A stretch of 64,000 nt of DNA from NCBI GenBank assembly GCA_003139095.1, contig PLHW01000035.1, positions 1-64,000 of the forward strand, in the 5' to 3' direction. Within the stretch, counting starts at the first letter, position 1. The number at the start of each line of letters is the position of its first letter. The notes below the pieces were generated by a model. That model saw only the letters and a program-made list of their open reading frames with translations, ran no database searches and was not told the origin of the DNA. Source of the DNA: Acidobacteriaceae bacterium. GTDB lineage: Bacteria > Acidobacteriota > Terriglobia > Terriglobales > Acidobacteriaceae. Below, in pieces: positions 45,221 to 53,853 of this stretch. Made by a program: the position numbers and the translations under genes.

Positions 45221-45558
45221 GGGGGGTACCCCCCCTACCCACCCCATCCTGCGCTGTCTATTGAAATCAGCGACTTAGAATAAGTTGGCTGGCAAAGTAT
45301 TCAAAAATATAGACTTGAACTTAGTTCTTGCAACTCTTTTTACGAGTTAGAGTTAGGTTCGATTTTCTGATATTTTGCGATTTCTTGCCTGCCAAAGTCT
45401 TGATAAATAGAGACTTAGAGGTAAAGTCTTGAGCGCATGGGAGTTAACTGCGAAAAAATAGGGTTTTTCGGCTCGTTCCTCGCAAAGTATTCATTCGAAA
45501 CTGCTTACAGGTAAAGTATTCAAGATGAAAGACTTAAGCTCTGCCAAAACCCGCATTT
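45221..45558 (+). repeat. AAAG[TA][AC]TT element, full copy 2
   Basis: A 338-base A+T-rich unit in inverted orientation to 11047-11382. It begins with GGGGGGTACCCCCC and ends CTGCCAAAACCCGCATT. Exact shared runs with copy 1 include parts starting CAAAGTATTCAAAAATATAG, GTAAAGTCTTGAGCGCATGG and GTAAAGTATTCAAGATGAAA. The hairpin AGACTT/AAGTCT is kept although its loop bases changed. No reading frame is conserved between copies, which argues for RNA or DNA function. It begins 110 bp after the efflux channel stop codon, same strand. Confidence 0.85.
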
Positions 45559-45982
45559 AGAAGGAGACAGGCACGGGCGACCAGCTTTCTTGTTGTCAAA
45601 GAAGAACGGCCTTCTGCAACGAAAGGCGACGGCCCTGGGGCGCGTCTGAATGGAGCCTTCTACTTACATTATAAGTTGGCGTGTCAAGGAAGTACGTTAC
45701 GGAGCGAATTGGGCTAGGCAATCATTCCAAGGGTGGGTTCGTGGTTACAACGTCTCGCGGAGTTTCTTGGTTCATACTCGCACTCGTGAGCGTAATCGCC
45801 TCCCTAGAAAAGAGCCGTAACTCACTGCAACCAGGTGGTTGGCGGGGAACCTCTTTTCATCCTTCGTTGTGACCGGATTCCGGTCATGCTGACCTGATAA
45901 CATCAGTTGACGAGATTTGGCAGCCAAGACGGGGTTGCGGCAGGTGGATATCGTGAGGCCGTCCCTGCCAGGAACACCTTAT
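45559..45982. other. Gap with no recognised feature
   Basis: Between the repeat element and the kelch-type gene I see no gene, hairpin with T-run or operator. A 63-codon open frame at 45681-45872 lacks any supporting feature. CGGATTCCGG (45865-45880) is a small palindrome. Confidence 0.4.
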
Positions 45983-46945
45983 CTACGGCTGATAGATCTG
46001 CACGTTGTTGAGGACGGTGCCCTGGGCCCAGCCACCAAAGCAGTACAGCTTTCCCTTGTATTCGGCCGTACCCTGAATGAATGCGGCCTGTGGCATTGCA
46101 GCTAGGTTGGTCCATTTGTTCGTGGACGGATTGAACGATTCCGTTATGCTCACACCCGCAGACTGAATGTTATCGCCACCTGCGACATATAATTTCTTGC
46201 CGACCGCCGCGCCGCACGTATCATACCGCGGCATTGGATCTGCCTTGAGGGAAGTCCACTGTTTGGCGAGCGCGTCGTAACTTTCCGTATCACTCGCATC
46301 GAGGGCATATTCAGTTCCGTCGGCGATTACAATTGCCGTCCCGATTCGCCCAGCTGAAACGGCGGACTCCCCAACCAAGAGCGGTGCCTCTTCGGTCCAG
46401 GTGTCACTTGCGGGATTGTAGCTTTCGACGCTGCTGAGGAAACCATTAGCGGTGTTGTAGCCGCCGATAGCATAGATGATACCGTTCTCCACAGCGATGC
46501 CGGGGCTTTCCCGCTCCTCGTTCATGGAAGTCTTCTGGATCCAGGAATTCGTCTTTGGACTAAAGGCGAACACTTCGTTCGTCTGAGTTATCGATCCCGT
46601 GTAGCTGCCGCCGATCACGTACAGGATACCCTTCACAACTGCAGCGCCGGCCTGATTCACTGTCGTGGGGAACATCACGCCGCTGCTCCAGGTGTTCGTA
46701 GTTGGGTTGTAAACTTGAGTGATGTTCTCGGGACCCAAATCCGAGTACCCGCCGACCAGGTAGATCTGAACGGCGGCGGTGGCGGGACCGATGAGAACGG
46801 CGGTGGTAGGACCGAAAACCGCGGTGGGGATGGGCGCGCCGCTGCTCCAGGTATTGTGAGTGACAGCGGGAATCTGTGCAACGGCCACCGAAGCCAGGCC
46901 CGCCGACAAGAGAAATACTACCGCCAGCGGAAATGTCGTTTTCAT
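45983..46945 (-). CDS. Secreted kelch-repeat beta-propeller protein
   Basis: A 320-residue exported protein (signal MKTTFPLAVVFLLSAGLASVAVAQ) made of kelch units: IYLVGGYSDLGPENITQVYN, LYVIGGSYTGSITQTNEVFA, IYAIGGYNTANGFLSSVESY, LYVAGGDNIQSAGVSITES and LYCFGGWAQGTVLNNVQIY. The GG plus Y...W pattern is regular over about five to six blades. ATG 46945 is chosen because AAGAGGAGG lies just upstream and the signal peptide begins there; the open frame continues to 47017. The role (carbohydrate binding or scaffolding) is unknown. It is divergent from the hydrogenase operon. Confidence 0.82.
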   Translation of the reverse strand: MKTTFPLAVVFLLSAGLASVAVAQIPAVTHNTWSSGAPIPTAVFGPTTAVLIGPATAAVQIYLVGGYSDLGPENITQVYNPTTNTWSSGVMFPTTVNQAGAAVVKGILYVIGGSYTGSITQTNEVFAFSPKTNSWIQKTSMNEERESPGIAVENGIIYAIGGYNTANGFLSSVESYNPASDTWTEEAPLLVGESAVSAGRIGTAIVIADGTEYALDASDTESYDALAKQWTSLKADPMPRYDTCGAAVGKKLYVAGGDNIQSAGVSITESFNPSTNKWTNLAAMPQAAFIQGTAEYKGKLYCFGGWAQGTVLNNVQIYQP

Positions 46946-47640
46946 CGTTCCTCCTCTTGGGAAGACGGCTTTGTTCCGATCTAGCGTCCGAGTCGCTTTC
47001 TGGGTACGGTCGGACACATCGCTCCTCTACCAGGATGGGGCGCTCTCGCCTCAAAGGGGGGGTGCGTCTCAACTCGCGCTAACGGCTCTTAGGAGAGACG
47101 AGAGAACAACTGGGCGATTGTACTGCTGTTCAACTGCGACGGCGAAGAAAAATTCGGAGACGGGTGGGCAATTCCCAAGTTATCAGAAACACGGCGGATC
47201 GGATGTCGTCACCCGTTCTAAATAGGTTGTAATTGACGTAACATCCCGATGACGTTCACGATCCTGGTCTAGCTATAATCGCTGACGCGCTCCGGCGTTG
47301 CCCCAGCGGCTGGAAGCCGCCGTCGTTGAGGTGCTTCTATCGGCACGAGTGGAACTCGTGCCCTTCCCGGTTTTGATCGACAAAAAGTCTTTCCGCTGCC
47401 TGCTTGTCGGCTGCGCGGCGCGGACAAGAGTGCGCGCCACATGGCCGTGGCTTGTGTGATCTCGCTCACGCCGATGTTGTTTGAAGCGCACGCGATGGGG
47501 TGATTTCGCTCATATTGCAAAATCCCAAGTGATCGCATGATGTCAGGGCGCTGCTAGAAGTCCCTCTTCGCGTGGCGTCATGAGCTGAAGCCGCGCAGCG
47601 CGCCAGTTTTCAGCCCAAACAGATCAGCTTAGGAGTCGCT
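46946..47640. other. Long leader region before the hydrogenase operon
   Basis: 695 bases without a supported gene separate the kelch gene from the hydrogenase small subunit. TATAAT lies at 47274-47279. A stem GGCACGAGT/ACTCGTGCC with loop GGA spans 47342-47362. AGGAG lies five bases before ATG 47641. The region must carry the hydrogenase promoter; no regulator site is evident. Confidence 0.45.
47342..47362. repeat. Hairpin upstream of hydrogenase operon
   Basis: GGCACGAGT and ACTCGTGCC form a perfect nine-pair stem with a three-base loop. No T-run follows, so it is not a classical terminator. It may be an interspersed palindrome or a leader structure. Confidence 0.55.
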
Positions 47641-48843
47641 ATGGCGGACCCTGTGAGACCGGAAATTACTGTCCAGGAACATTTGGAGGCGGTGGGTGTG
47701 TCACGCCGCAGCTTCTTGCGTTTGTGCTCGGTGCTGATCGCGACCGCTCCGGCGGGAATGGCGCTGACCAAGGCGGGATCGGTGGCCGAAGTCGCCGCAA
47801 AGATCGGCAAGGCGCGCCGCCCGTCGGTGATCTGGCTGCATTTCCAGGATTGCACGGGATGCACGGAGACGCTGCTCAGAACCTCGGCCCCGGATGCGGC
47901 GAGCCTGATTCTCGACATCATCTCGCTCGATTACCACGAGACGCTGATGGCGGCGTCGGGCACGCAGGCGGAAGCGGCGCTGCAACAGGCGATGACCGAC
48001 AACGCCGGCAAGTATGTGCTGGTGGTGGAAGGATCGATTCCAACGCGCGATGACGGCGTTTACATGCAGCTCGGCGGACGCCCGGCGGTGCAGGTCGTCA
48101 AAGACGCGGCGGCAAAAGCGGCGGCTGTGATTGCCATCGGCTCGTGCGCCTCCTGGGGCGGAGTCGGTTCGGCGGATCCGAATCCGACGGGCGCAGTGGG
48201 AGTGGACACCGTTATCTCCGGCAAGCCGATTGTGAATTTGCCGGGCTGCCCTCCCAATCCCTACACCCTGCTTGCGGTAGTGCTCGAGTACGTCACCATG
48301 AACCGGCTGCCGGAGCTGGATGAACTGCGGCGACCGATTTTCGCCTACGAGCGCGTGATTCACGAGAACTGCCCGCGGCGTGCGCACTTCGACGCCGGGC
48401 GGTTCGCGAATGCGTTCGGAGATGAAGGCCACCGGCAGGGCTGGTGCCTGTACAAGCTGGGCTGCAAAGGGCCGGTCACGCATGCCTCGTGTTCGACGCG
48501 GCATTTCAATGAGATTCCGGGCGTGTGGCCGATCGGGATCGGCGCACCTTGCCTGGGATGCACCGAGAAAAACGTTGTCTGGCGAATTCCAACGGTCGAG
48601 ACGGTGCCGATCCACCTGGCGACGCCGCCCGACACGTATCCACCGATCTACAGCGGGGCGGGAAAATTTCAGACGGGCGCGGCGTTACTGGTCGGCGCGA
48701 TTGCCGGCGCGGTGGGGAGCGCATCGTGGGTCGTGTCGCAGCGCTTCCACAGCAGCGAAGAAGCGGGCGTCGAGCGCATTGCCGCAGATCGCGCTCTCGC
48801 CGACAAAGAAGCGGCGGCGGCTCGCGCCAAGAAAGAGGGATAA
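47641..48843 (+). CDS. hybO: Uptake [NiFe]-hydrogenase small subunit (HybO-like)
   Basis: A 400-residue, Tat-exported, membrane-anchored subunit carrying three Fe-S clusters. The twin-arginine signal is SRRSFLRLC (Arg22-Arg23). The proximal cluster motif is DCTGCTE (Cys71, Cys74) with GSCASWGG and LPGCPPNP; the distal cluster is in HENCPRRAHFD...GWCLYKLGC; the medial cluster in ASCSTRHFN and GAPCLGCTE. A C-terminal helix (ALLVGAIAGAVGSASWVV) anchors it. The Gly in CTGC, where oxygen-tolerant enzymes have extra cysteine, points to a standard [4Fe-4S] proximal cluster. It is the first gene of the operon; AGGAG lies five bases before ATG. Confidence 0.96.
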   Translation: MADPVRPEITVQEHLEAVGVSRRSFLRLCSVLIATAPAGMALTKAGSVAEVAAKIGKARRPSVIWLHFQDCTGCTETLLRTSAPDAASLILDIISLDYHETLMAASGTQAEAALQQAMTDNAGKYVLVVEGSIPTRDDGVYMQLGGRPAVQVVKDAAAKAAAVIAIGSCASWGGVGSADPNPTGAVGVDTVISGKPIVNLPGCPPNPYTLLAVVLEYVTMNRLPELDELRRPIFAYERVIHENCPRRAHFDAGRFANAFGDEGHRQGWCLYKLGCKGPVTHASCSTRHFNEIPGVWPIGIGAPCLGCTEKNVVWRIPTVETVPIHLATPPDTYPPIYSGAGKFQTGAALLVGAIAGAVGSASWVVSQRFHSSEEAGVERIAADRALADKEAAAARAKKEG

Positions 48844-48844
48844 C

Positions 48845-49777
48845 GTGGCCATCACTCGGCGAGAACTGATTACGACGATCGCCAAGACGGGCGCGACGGG
48901 CGCCGTGGCGGTCGCGGTAGGAGCGCAACCTCTGCACGCGGAAGTCGAATCCGTTCGCGTGCCCAGCGCGGCGGTCGGCCTTCTTTACGACGCAACCATT
49001 TGCATTGGCTGCAAGGCCTGCGTGGCCGGCTGCGCGGAGGCCAACGGCGAAGTGCCGGACACACGCGGCGACGGTTTGCATCAGGCGCCCACCGACCTCA
49101 ACGACCTCACCCGCAACATCATCAAGCTGTACAAGCCCACGGACGGCTCTCCATCCTCGTTCGTCAAACGGCAGTGCATGCATTGCCTCGATCCGGCATG
49201 CGCCGCGGGCTGTCCATTCCAGGCTCTGCATAAGGATCCGGAGAGCGGGATCGTTTATTGGACGGCGGACAAGTGCATCGGCTGCCGCTACTGCACGATC
49301 ACCTGTCCCTTCCACGTGCCGCGATTCCAGTGGGTTGGCTACAACCCGCGCGTGACCAAATGCGAGCTTTGCAGCCAGCGGCTGGAAAAGGGATTGAAGC
49401 CAGGGTGCACCAGCGTCTGCCCGACCGGCGCTGTGATCTTTGGCCCGCGCACGGTGCTCCTAATGGAGGCGAAGCGTCGCATTAAGGACAACCCCGGACG
49501 GTACTACAAGAACAAGGTCTACGGCGAGACGGATAACGGCGGAACGCAGTCGCTCTATCTGGCGCGTGTGCCGTTTGACGATCTCGGCTTGCCGGAACTG
49601 GGCCCGGAATCGGTGCCGGAAAAAACTCTGCGCTGGCAGCGGCGTTTTTATCAATATTTCGCGCTGCCTGCCGTTTTGTACGCCGGTCTGGTGCAGGTTA
49701 TCCGCACAAGCCTGAAGGGCCACGAAGCTGAATTACACGAGCACGAGAAGCAAAGCGGATTGAGGGCGCAAGTATGA
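48845..49777 (+). CDS. hybA: HybA-like periplasmic ferredoxin subunit
   Basis: A 310-residue electron-transfer protein with its own twin-arginine signal (TRRELITTIAKTG). Four [4Fe-4S] motifs are visible: CIGCKACVAGC, CMHCLDPACAAGC, CIGCRYCTITC and CELC...GCTSVC. A C-terminal helix (FYQYFALPAVLYAGLVQVI) would anchor it. GTG 48845 starts one base after the small-subunit stop; the longer open frame that begins at 48380 overlaps the small subunit and is rejected. Gene order small subunit-HybA-HybB-large subunit is the same as in the Escherichia hyb operon. Its role is to carry electrons from the small subunit to HybB. Confidence 0.94.
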   Translation: MAITRRELITTIAKTGATGAVAVAVGAQPLHAEVESVRVPSAAVGLLYDATICIGCKACVAGCAEANGEVPDTRGDGLHQAPTDLNDLTRNIIKLYKPTDGSPSSFVKRQCMHCLDPACAAGCPFQALHKDPESGIVYWTADKCIGCRYCTITCPFHVPRFQWVGYNPRVTKCELCSQRLEKGLKPGCTSVCPTGAVIFGPRTVLLMEAKRRIKDNPGRYYKNKVYGETDNGGTQSLYLARVPFDDLGLPELGPESVPEKTLRWQRRFYQYFALPAVLYAGLVQVIRTSLKGHEAELHEHEKQSGLRAQV

Positions 49778-51099
49778 GCGCAATTCCAAATACGCAAGTC
49801 AGAACCACTCAAGTCGGAACGGAAGACCGGTGGGAGCGGGCCGTACCCGTTTTTGCGTTTCCCGTCGTCACGCCCACGTTTCTGGTCTTACTCGTCCTGA
49901 CGCTGATCGCTCTGTTGTTGACCGGCTATCGCGAACTAGCGGGGTTGGGCCCAGTCAGCGGAATGAACGATGCCTTCGGGTGGGGAATCTGGAAGACGTT
50001 CAACGTCATGGTGCTCACGGCACTCGGTTCAGGAGCGTTCGCGGTCGGTATCGCGGCGTGGGTGTTCCGGCGCAAAAAGCTGCACGCGCTCATGCGCATG
50101 GCGCTCCTCACCAGCTTTCTGGCATACGCGTGCGGCCTGCTATTGCTGGGCATCGATGCCGGGCGTCCCTGGAACTTCTATTGGATTGTGTTCCCCTGGA
50201 AGTGGAACATGCACTCTCCACTCGCGGAAGTCGCCATCTGCATGTCGATCTACGCGATGATCCCCCTGGCAGTCGAGAACCTTCCCCCGGTCCTCGAGCG
50301 CCTCTGGTATTTCGATTCGCGGCTGCGGCCGGGAGTGGAGAAAATCGAGAAGCGGCTGCACTCAGTTTTTCCGTATGTGATTGCGCTCGCATATCTGCTG
50401 CCCGGAATGCACCAATCCTCGCTGGGCGCTCTTATGTTGCTGGCGGGCGAACGAGTCCATCCTTTGTGGCAAACGCCATTCCTCCCGCTGCTTTATGTGT
50501 GGGCTGCGTGCTTCATGTCGTTCGGATGCGTGGCTGGAACCACCATGCTGTGTTGCCTGGTCTGGAAGCGCGCGATGGATATGGATGTGCTCGACGAGGC
50601 GGCCCGCATCACGTTCTGGCTGATTTACGGATGGGCGGCGCTGCGCATTCTGGACATTGCCTTTCGCGAGCAGATCGGCACCGCCTTCCACTTCGATCGT
50701 TTCGCAGCCGTGTTCTGGGTGGAGATGCTGATGATCGTTGGCGGAGGCGTGCTGTTGCAGCGCTCGGTGCTCACCCACGACAAGGGAAAGATGTATCTGG
50801 GATACATACTCAGTTCGATCGGGGGTATGGTGTACCGGTTCAGCCCGACCACCCTCGCATTCGCACCCAATCCGCAGGCGCTCTATTTTCCGGCCACGAT
50901 CGAGATTTTGGTCTCGCTCGGGTTCATCGCACTCGGCGTCGCGGGATTTCTGGTGGCAGTGAAACGTTTCGCCATTCTGCCCGGGCCGCTTTATTTATGG
51001 CATGACATGGCGAGTTACTTCCGCTTCCGACGGCCTTACATCCGCTGGACGGGATATTTCAAGTACGGCTTCTTTGGTGAAGACGAAGAGCACCAATAA
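49774..51099 (+). CDS. hybB: HybB-like NrfD-family membrane subunit
   Basis: A 441-residue polytopic membrane protein of the NrfD/PsrC/HybB family, expected to pass electrons and protons to the quinone pool. About ten helices are seen, e.g. VTPTFLVLLVLTLIALLLTG, FNVMVLTALGSGAFAVGIAA, ALLTSFLAYACGLLLLGIDA and VFPYVIALAYLLPGMHQSSL. The IDAGRPWNFYWI segment is typical. Its start overlaps the HybA stop by four bases (ATGA), so translation is coupled. The large subunit follows 24 bp later. Confidence 0.94.
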   Translation: MSAIPNTQVRTTQVGTEDRWERAVPVFAFPVVTPTFLVLLVLTLIALLLTGYRELAGLGPVSGMNDAFGWGIWKTFNVMVLTALGSGAFAVGIAAWVFRRKKLHALMRMALLTSFLAYACGLLLLGIDAGRPWNFYWIVFPWKWNMHSPLAEVAICMSIYAMIPLAVENLPPVLERLWYFDSRLRPGVEKIEKRLHSVFPYVIALAYLLPGMHQSSLGALMLLAGERVHPLWQTPFLPLLYVWAACFMSFGCVAGTTMLCCLVWKRAMDMDVLDEAARITFWLIYGWAALRILDIAFREQIGTAFHFDRFAAVFWVEMLMIVGGGVLLQRSVLTHDKGKMYLGYILSSIGGMVYRFSPTTLAFAPNPQALYFPATIEILVSLGFIALGVAGFLVAVKRFAILPGPLYLWHDMASYFRFRRPYIRWTGYFKYGFFGEDEEHQ

Positions 51100-51123
51100 A
51101 TATTCGCACTGATAGCAGGGACT

Positions 51124-52824
51124 ATGTCCACACGAATCACGATCGATCCGATTACTCGAATTGAAGGCCACCTCCGCATTGACGTGGAGGTCGAAAATTA
51201 CGCGGTCAGCAACGCCTGGGCGTCCTGCACCATGTGGCGCGGGATTGAAACCATCCTGCGCGGACGCGACCCGCGCGACGCGTGGATGTTCACGCAGCGT
51301 TTCTGCGGCGTGTGCACCACCGTTCATGCCATGGCAAGCGTGCGCGCGGTGGAAGACGCGCTGAAGCTGCCGGTGCCTGCCAATGCGCAGTACATCCGCA
51401 ATCTGATCGTGATTGCGCACGCCCTGCACGATCACATCGTGCACTTCTATCAGTTGTCCGCGCTGGACTGGGTCGACATTCTCCAGATCCCGAAGGCGGA
51501 CCCGGCGGCCGCGTCGAAGCTGGCGGAAACAATCTCGCCGTGGACGCGCAATTCGCGCAACGAACTCAAAGCGGCGCAGGACAAAGTCAAAGCGGTCGCG
51601 GCCAGCGGGCAGCTGGGCATTTTCCAGAACGGTTATTGGGGACATCCGGCGATGCGGCTGTCGCCGGAGGTGAACCTGCTTGCGTTCACGCACTACGTGC
51701 AGGCGCTGGAATATCAACGCAAAGCGCTCCAGGTTGTCGGCATGCTCGGATCGAAGACGCCGCACATTCAGAATCTACAGGTCGGCGGCGTAGCCAACGC
51801 AATCGATCTCGACAGCCAGAGCGCGCTCAGCATGGATAAGCTCGAGCAGATCCGCATTCTGCTCTCGGAAGTGGCGCAGTTCATCCGCGAGGTCTACCTC
51901 ATCGACGTTTGCGCCGTCGCCGCGATGTATCCCGAGTGGTTCAAGATCGGCAGCGGCGTAACGAATTACATGGCGGTGCCCGACCTGCCGCTCGACAGCA
52001 ATGCCGTCGCCTACGACCTGCCCGGCGGGGTCATCATGCAGGGAAACCTGGGCGGAGTGCAGCCCTTCAAGACCGCGTCCGATCCGGCGTTCCGCGAGGC
52101 TGTCACGGAAGATGTAACCCACGCCTATTATCAGGGCGAAAAACCGCTGCATCCGTGGCAGGGAGAGACCGAGCCGCAATTCACCGATTGGGACGGCGAC
52201 AAGAAATATTCCTGGGTCAAAGGGCCGCGCTACAACGGAAAGCCGATGCAGGTCGGCCCGCTGGCGCAGGTGCTGATCGGCTACGCGCAGGGGCATCCGC
52301 TCACGAAGAAGTACGCGGACCTGGCGCTGGGCCAGGTCTCGGCGATTGCGAAAGTGAATGCTTCGCCCGCCCTCATGCACTCAACGCTGGGTCGGCACGC
52401 GGCGCGCGCCATTCGCGCGGCCATGCTCGCAGAGTTGGCGGACAAGCACTGGCAACTGCTGGTCGACAACATCGCGAAGGGCGATCTGACGGTTCACAAC
52501 CAGCCGGTATTTCCCTCTGGTGAGATCGAAGGCGTGGGCACGCACGAAGCTCCTCGCGGAACGCTCTCACACTGGATTGTGATCAAGGGGGGCAAGATCA
52601 AGAATTACCAGGCGGTCGTGCCTTCGACCTGGAATGCGAGCCCGCGCGACGAGTCGGGCGCGCATGGACCCTACGAGGCGTCGCTCTTGCACACGCCCCT
52701 GGCTCGGCCCGAAGAGCCGCTTGAGGTCCTGCGCACTGTGCATTCGTTCGATCCCTGCATGGCATGTGCGTGCCATACCTTCGATCCGTCGGGGCGACAG
52801 ATTGCGCGCGTGAAGGTGCTGTGA
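51124..52824 (+). CDS. hybC: Uptake [NiFe]-hydrogenase large subunit (HybC-like)
   Basis: The 566-residue catalytic subunit holding the Ni-Fe(CN)2CO site. The L1 signature is RFCGVCTTVHAMAS near residue 60 and the L2 signature DPCMACACH is at 543-551, giving the four ligand cysteines. After His551 the tail TFDPSGRQIARVKVL is the 15-residue extension removed by the maturation protease. No signal peptide is present, so it should be exported with the small subunit. The start, MSTRITIDPITRIEGHLRID, is the family N-terminus. The protease gene overlaps its stop codon. Confidence 0.97.
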   Translation: MSTRITIDPITRIEGHLRIDVEVENYAVSNAWASCTMWRGIETILRGRDPRDAWMFTQRFCGVCTTVHAMASVRAVEDALKLPVPANAQYIRNLIVIAHALHDHIVHFYQLSALDWVDILQIPKADPAAASKLAETISPWTRNSRNELKAAQDKVKAVAASGQLGIFQNGYWGHPAMRLSPEVNLLAFTHYVQALEYQRKALQVVGMLGSKTPHIQNLQVGGVANAIDLDSQSALSMDKLEQIRILLSEVAQFIREVYLIDVCAVAAMYPEWFKIGSGVTNYMAVPDLPLDSNAVAYDLPGGVIMQGNLGGVQPFKTASDPAFREAVTEDVTHAYYQGEKPLHPWQGETEPQFTDWDGDKKYSWVKGPRYNGKPMQVGPLAQVLIGYAQGHPLTKKYADLALGQVSAIAKVNASPALMHSTLGRHAARAIRAAMLAELADKHWQLLVDNIAKGDLTVHNQPVFPSGEIEGVGTHEAPRGTLSHWIVIKGGKIKNYQAVVPSTWNASPRDESGAHGPYEASLLHTPLARPEEPLEVLRTVHSFDPCMACACHTFDPSGRQIARVKVL

Positions 52825-53378
52825 GCAAAAAAATAACCATCGGCGGAATCGGCAGCGTGCTGCTCGGCGACGACGGCGTCGGCCCGTACGTGGTTGGCAT
52901 GCTGGAGGCTGGCTATCGCTTCGAGGAGAACGTGACCGTGGCCGACCTCGGCACGCCGGGGCTTGACCTGGTGGCGCACCTCTCCGGCATCGACGCGCTC
53001 ATTCTGATCGATTCGGTGAAAAACGGCGCCGCCCCCGGCACGGTCACGCTCTATCGCAAGGAGGAAATTCTGCGGCATGGGCCCGCACCCGTGCGCATGG
53101 ACCCGCACGCACCTGTTCTCTCGGAGTCTCTGCTGATCGCCGACCTCGCAGGCGAAAGCCCGAAAGATATTCTCCTGATCGGCATCACGGGCGAGCAATA
53201 CGAAGTTGGCACGGAATTGAGCGACGCCGCCCGTAACGCCGCAGCCGATGCCGTGATCCAAATTCTGGTGGAACTCGGCCGGCTGGGCATTTCCTATTCT
53301 CAATTGCGCGAGCAACCATTTTCAGCCTGGTGGAAACCTCTGGCCGACGGCCCGCTCGCGCAAAATTGCCTGCGTTAA
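52821..53378 (+). CDS. hybD: Hydrogenase maturation protease (HybD/HyaD family)
   Basis: A 185-residue endopeptidase that trims the large-subunit tail once nickel is inserted. The family motif GIGSVLLGDDGVGPYVV is at the N-terminus, the second acidic ligand is in LILIDSVKNGAAPG and the His in MDPHAPVLSES. GTG 52821 overlaps the large-subunit TGA (GTGA), which couples translation to its substrate; the open frame upstream to 52764 is only a shadow of the large subunit. It ends the hydrogenase operon, with a DUF2934 gene converging 20 bp on. Confidence 0.95.
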   Translation: MSKKITIGGIGSVLLGDDGVGPYVVGMLEAGYRFEENVTVADLGTPGLDLVAHLSGIDALILIDSVKNGAAPGTVTLYRKEEILRHGPAPVRMDPHAPVLSESLLIADLAGESPKDILLIGITGEQYEVGTELSDAARNAAADAVIQILVELGRLGISYSQLREQPFSAWWKPLADGPLAQNCLR

Positions 53379-53397
53379 TTGCTGCCGAATCGACTCT

Positions 53398-53853
53398 TTA
53401 ATTCCTTCCCTGACTGGCCGCGAGGGCCGATTGAGGATTCGTTCCAGCATGGCGCGCGCGCACCTCGCGCTCGGCGATGAGCCAATCATGGGCGGGATCG
53501 CCCGCCACTCCCCCACGCTCCAGGAAGAGTTCATACGCCCGGCGGCGGATCTCTTCATCCAGATTTCCGTTCAAGTGTTTTCCGCTCGACTGTTTTGCGG
53601 CTGAATCTTTGCCGCTGGACTCCGCGGCCGTCTTTTTCACGGCGCCGCTGATCGGCGTCACGTTACCGCGCGCTTCGCCGCGAATTTCGGGTATCACATT
53701 GCGAACTTCCGTCGCGGCTTTGCCGGCTTCCGGCACGCCGCTCTGAGTTTCAGTCACCTGCTGTTCCGGAACAGATTGAACGGCAGCAGATTCAGCGGGC
53801 GTGGTTGTTTTTTTGCGGCGACTAGTGGTGTTTCCACCGGTTTTACGAGGCAT
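53398..53853 (-). CDS. DUF2934 domain protein
   Basis: A 151-residue protein with a long Ser/Thr/Lys/Ala-rich disordered region and, near the C-terminus, the DUF2934 motif: EEIRRRAYELFLERGGVAGD followed by PAHDWLIAEREV. The family is common in soil bacteria and has no known function. The N-terminus MPRKTGGNTTSRRKK is basic. It converges on the hydrogenase operon and is divergent from the GAF gene at 54157. Confidence 0.85.
   Translation of the reverse strand: MPRKTGGNTTSRRKKTTTPAESAAVQSVPEQQVTETQSGVPEAGKAATEVRNVIPEIRGEARGNVTPISGAVKKTAAESSGKDSAAKQSSGKHLNGNLDEEIRRRAYELFLERGGVAGDPAHDWLIAEREVRARHAGTNPQSALAASQGRN

Noticed and set aside
11047-45558. Inverted copies of the A+T-rich element as ends of a 34-kb composite transposon
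   Set aside because: The interval holds mostly housekeeping genes and no transposase or integrase, and the copies have diverged in patches. Independent placement is more plausible.
45681-45872. 63-codon open frame
   Set aside because: No ribosome site, homology or composition support.
48380-48844. Upstream extension of the HybA reading frame
   Set aside because: It overlaps the hydrogenase small subunit; the twin-arginine signal begins at GTG 48845.
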